Of a stretch of DNA of 64,000 bases, positions 61,173 to 64,000 are shown one piece after another. The first letter of the stretch is position 1. The number at the start of each line of letters is the position of its first letter. The position numbers and the translations under genes are program-made. The notes beneath the pieces were generated by a model that had not been told where the DNA came from, searched no databases, and saw only the letters and a program-made list of their open reading frames with translations. The DNA lies in contig JAAOMT010000515.1 in the NCBI GenBank assembly GCA_016748015.1, forward strand, positions 118,759 to 182,758, read 5' to 3'. This stretch comes from Geosiphon pyriformis (lineage: Eukaryota > Glomeromycota > Glomeromycetes > Archaeosporales > Geosiphonaceae).

Positions 61173-62440
61173 CTAAAAAAAATGAGGAAACCATGATCAA
61201 ATGATTGTTTTAATACTTCAAGCTAAAACTGAACTTGAAAGAATTCTTTTTACCTAACCTGATATTCCAAAATTTGCCTCATTTTTCGAATCATCTAGAA
61301 ATAAACGCAGAATCGACGAGATCATTTATTTTTGTTTTCTCGATCACAGATGATTTCAAAATTTATCGCGATCGAAAATACCACAATGATCGAATATTCA
61401 GCAATTGATGATCGTAAAATTTAAGGAGTTTTTTTCTTGAATATTGTTACCATTTGAGGACTTTTAGAGGGACAAAATAAAATTTTAATATATAGGGCAA
61501 TTAATTTCATTTGCATAGTTGCATAGAGGCTTTCAAATATAGAGTCTCGTTAATCAACAAAATAAAGAGAAAAAATTTTAGCTTAATAAAGTATTGATGA
61601 TAGCGAAAGAATTTGTGTAGCTCATTGTTTGGGGATTTTATAATTTGAGATTAAAGAAAATGAATTTAATGAGTGGAGGCTCTTACTCAGTATGAGATAA
61701 AACCAAACATGAAAAACGCTTAAAAAGTAAATCAAAAAATTGTAATCACATGTTCTTTAGGCTCATTTCTTAGCTTTCGATTTATGGAAAGTTTTTTCGA
61801 TCTCTAACAATATCATTAAGGCCGATCTATGAAACGATGAACATATCGAATATTGCGACTTTCGCCGAATCGTAAAGATAAAGTCAATAGATATTTTTGA
61901 TGTGCATAATAAGTTTATCCAGATAATTTGAAATAGACATTTTTGGTAGAAAATTTATCCGTATTTTTATTTTTCGATTAATAATAACGTGTCTTTATGC
62001 TTGTACTTGTGTTTATAAACTTGCATTTTAAAACTCCTATTACGAATAATGGGTTTTGTTGATTACCAATTTACATAATCAGTTACTTAATAGTTGAGTC
62101 ATGCTTTGGAAGAAAGAACTTTAAATTAACTTTTTAAAGTTTTAGATTTTTCCGGTTTTTTAGGAAATTATTATTTGATTTTGTAAATTACCCGTTATTC
62201 AGACTTCTGACATGCATGATTTATGCACATACGTAAAGCATCATATAATGAGATTTTCAACTTACAAATTTTTGAAACTCCAAAGAAACTATTTCAAAAA
62301 AAAAAAAATTGTACTTTTGATAAATTATCTGGTTCGTTTCTAAATTTTTTATTGGTTTAAAGGTCTGAAACTTATATCGAGAATGGTAATATATTTTTTG
62401 ATTTTTAAAGAGTTAAAGGTTTGATATTCATAAGAAACTT

Positions 62441-62494
62441 TTAGTCTAATTTAATTTAATTTAGTTTAGTTTAGTTTAGTTTAGTTTAGTTTAA
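62441..62494. repeat. (TTTAA)n to (TTTAG)n pentanucleotide repeat
   Basis: Two or three taatt units grade into about seven tagtt units. Confidence 0.9.
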
Positions 62495-62898
62495 AGAATA
62501 CAAAAAATGGAACTTTTAGAATTCTTTACTATGTTTAGCGTGGAATTTTTTTTTAACATTACTCAATTTAAATAGAATTAGCATTGTTTACGTATGACTA
62601 TTCAAAATCAAACCAAATAATTAAAAAGGAGCTCAAAATTCTGTAAACATGTTAATTTTCATATTGGTGTTAATAATAGCGTCAAATTTGTGAGATATTA
62701 AAATCTACAATCACTTAAAAAGAAATATCTAAATTCTATCAAAAAGCTTAAAAAATCAATTTCTAAATTAAAACTATAACCTCCATTATCCGAAACACTT
62801 TCGATTCAACTCTTCTTGCTTACAATTTGTATTGTCAGCAGGTTGACCAAAAATTAGTCTCTCACCTTTTATTTTGAGAAAAAGGAAAAATCAAAAGC

Positions 62899-63010
62899 CA
62901 TTTATCATTTATCATTTATCATTTATCATTTATCATTTTTCATTTATCATAAATCATCATAAATCATCATAAATCATCATAAATTATCATAAATCATCAT
63001 AAATCATCAT
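62899..63010. repeat. Compound repeat: (CATTTAT)n then (AAATCATCAT)n
   Basis: About six heptamers of cattat/catttat type switch at about 62948 to about six decamers of aaatcatcat type with single-base variants (aaattatcat, gaatcatcat). Both units share tcat, and the second unit contains the reverse complement (ataaat) of part of the first, so a hairpin could form at the switch point. Confidence 0.85.
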
Positions 63011-64000
63011 GAATCATAATGTAAATTTGCTCTATCTTCAATTTTCAAAAGTTTGATCGATTTGCTTCAGATCTTAAAAATATTTGACGGTTATTAATCG
63101 ATACTCAAAGAAATGGGAAATGAAAATTCTTCGAGATCATAAATTTTTTGTTGCACTTTAAAGAAATTTCCAGTTTTTTGTTTATGGATAAAATTAAAAT
63201 CAATATTATTTGATCACGAGAATTTGATCCTACCATAAATTTACCTTTTCTAAGAATAAGAATTTTTTTAAATCGATATCTACTGTATATCAGCATCTAA
63301 TATGAGTTTCTTTATTAATTTGTGGATAGTCGAAAATTTCTAGATACGGATTAACATTCCCCATTAATCAGTTTGAAAAATAGCATAAATTATAATGTAC
63401 ACAAAACTCTAAGATTTATGGGCAAAATCTCAAATGTTAGTGATTAGAAGTTTCTTTACATTTGAATCACAATTTATATATATTACCTAACCCCTTATTA
63501 GGAAATTGAATATCAATAACTCCCAAATTAATTAATTCCTCTGATTACTAGGAGGATGTGTACTACTAAATTTTGCATATGGCATCAACAATTATACTGA
63601 ACAATGATAAAGCAAAGTAACAATTAGGAATACAAAATGTCAAAAGATCATCCTTGGGCAAATTAACCATTATTTATCCACTTTTTTTTTCAGTATTGAA
63701 TCTTATATTAATTTCCGAATGTCGTGTTACATCCATCCATCTTCAAAAAAAGGATTAAATTTGAAAAATTATTTTATTACCATATTCTGTCGATCAGGGC
63801 TAAATATTTCCAAAACTAGTAGAGAACTTTTTCACTGAGAAAAACACTTGGCGTTTTAATTGAAATCCTTTTCCAGAAGGAATTGTAAAGCCAATCTAAT
63901 AAAAAGATCAGCTAAGGAAAATAATGCTTTGATTTGCTTGGATAAAATATTTCCGACTATCCAGTAACACTAGTTTTCCTGATTTTCGGTGGTGAAACTT

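Larger units (their letters stand above)
59474..64000. other. 4.5-kb gene-free region with simple repeats
   Basis: No supported gene. The only listed-length frame, 63105-63296 (-), is low-complexity I/K-rich. Simple repeats are at 60815-60862, 61118-61171, 62441-62494 and 62899-63010. The 59820-59990 part is less AT-rich but shows no frame. Confidence 0.6.

Overview
This is eukaryotic DNA, almost certainly from an early-diverging filamentous fungus. The best fit is an arbuscular mycorrhizal fungus (Glomeromycotina, Rhizophagus-like). The base composition is very AT-rich. Genes are split by short GT-AG introns of about 55-100 bp. The families present (Sel1-repeat, BTB-BACK-TLDc, a Crinkler/kinase-like relic, large TPR proteins, class-3 lipase relatives) are ones known to be expanded in these fungi. 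The species call is inference; no rRNA or tRNA gene was found to support it. One run of N (19195-19587) marks a scaffold gap.

Layout. 1-288: 3' end of an unrecognised gene (+). 575-1660: degenerate inverted copy of the Sel1 gene and downstream DNA at 10860-12105. 2729-4035: lipase-3-like membrane protein (-). 4966-5370: small secreted protein (-). 6508-6834: possible SERTA-like protein (-). 9087-10063: alkaline ceramidase (-). 11874-12813: Sel1-repeat protein (-). 13040-14945: frameshifted Crinkler/kinase-like pseudogene (+). 15080-16480: AT island. 18490-20110: 176-bp tandem repeat around the gap. 21693-23216: BTB-BACK-TLDc protein (-). 24549-25980: second lipase-3-like protein (-). 27121-29480: 16-TPR protein (-). 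29481-38573: 9 kb without a gene, including a 4.5-kb extreme-AT island. 38574-39697: GPI-anchored Cu-only SOD-like protein (-). 40593-40847 and 45933-46145: two small related proteins, convergent around a pirin gene (44239-45405, +). 46755-48562: orphan seven-helix membrane protein (-). 49900-52250: another AT island. 52722-53547: EBP-type sterol isomerase (-). 53779-53949: short coding remnant. 55089-59473: NFX1/FAP1-type zinc-finger protein (+). 59474-64000: gene-free.

The exon models given here were built by hand. Splice phases agree at every junction, and the joined proteins restore family motifs across introns, for example LDE|VPM in the ceramidase, NG|TRYAC in the SOD and EL|WKEY in EBP. 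The genes do not form an operon or an obvious pathway. Recurring themes are lipid and sterol membrane chemistry (ceramidase, EBP, two pseudolipases), the cell surface (SOD, secreted peptide, 7TM protein) and recent local duplication followed by decay (Sel1 fragment, lipase pair, small-protein pair, satellite). The most noteworthy items are two lipase-fold paralogs that both lack the nucleophile serine, a small-protein family with a conserved C-terminal signature, and an orphan 7TM protein.
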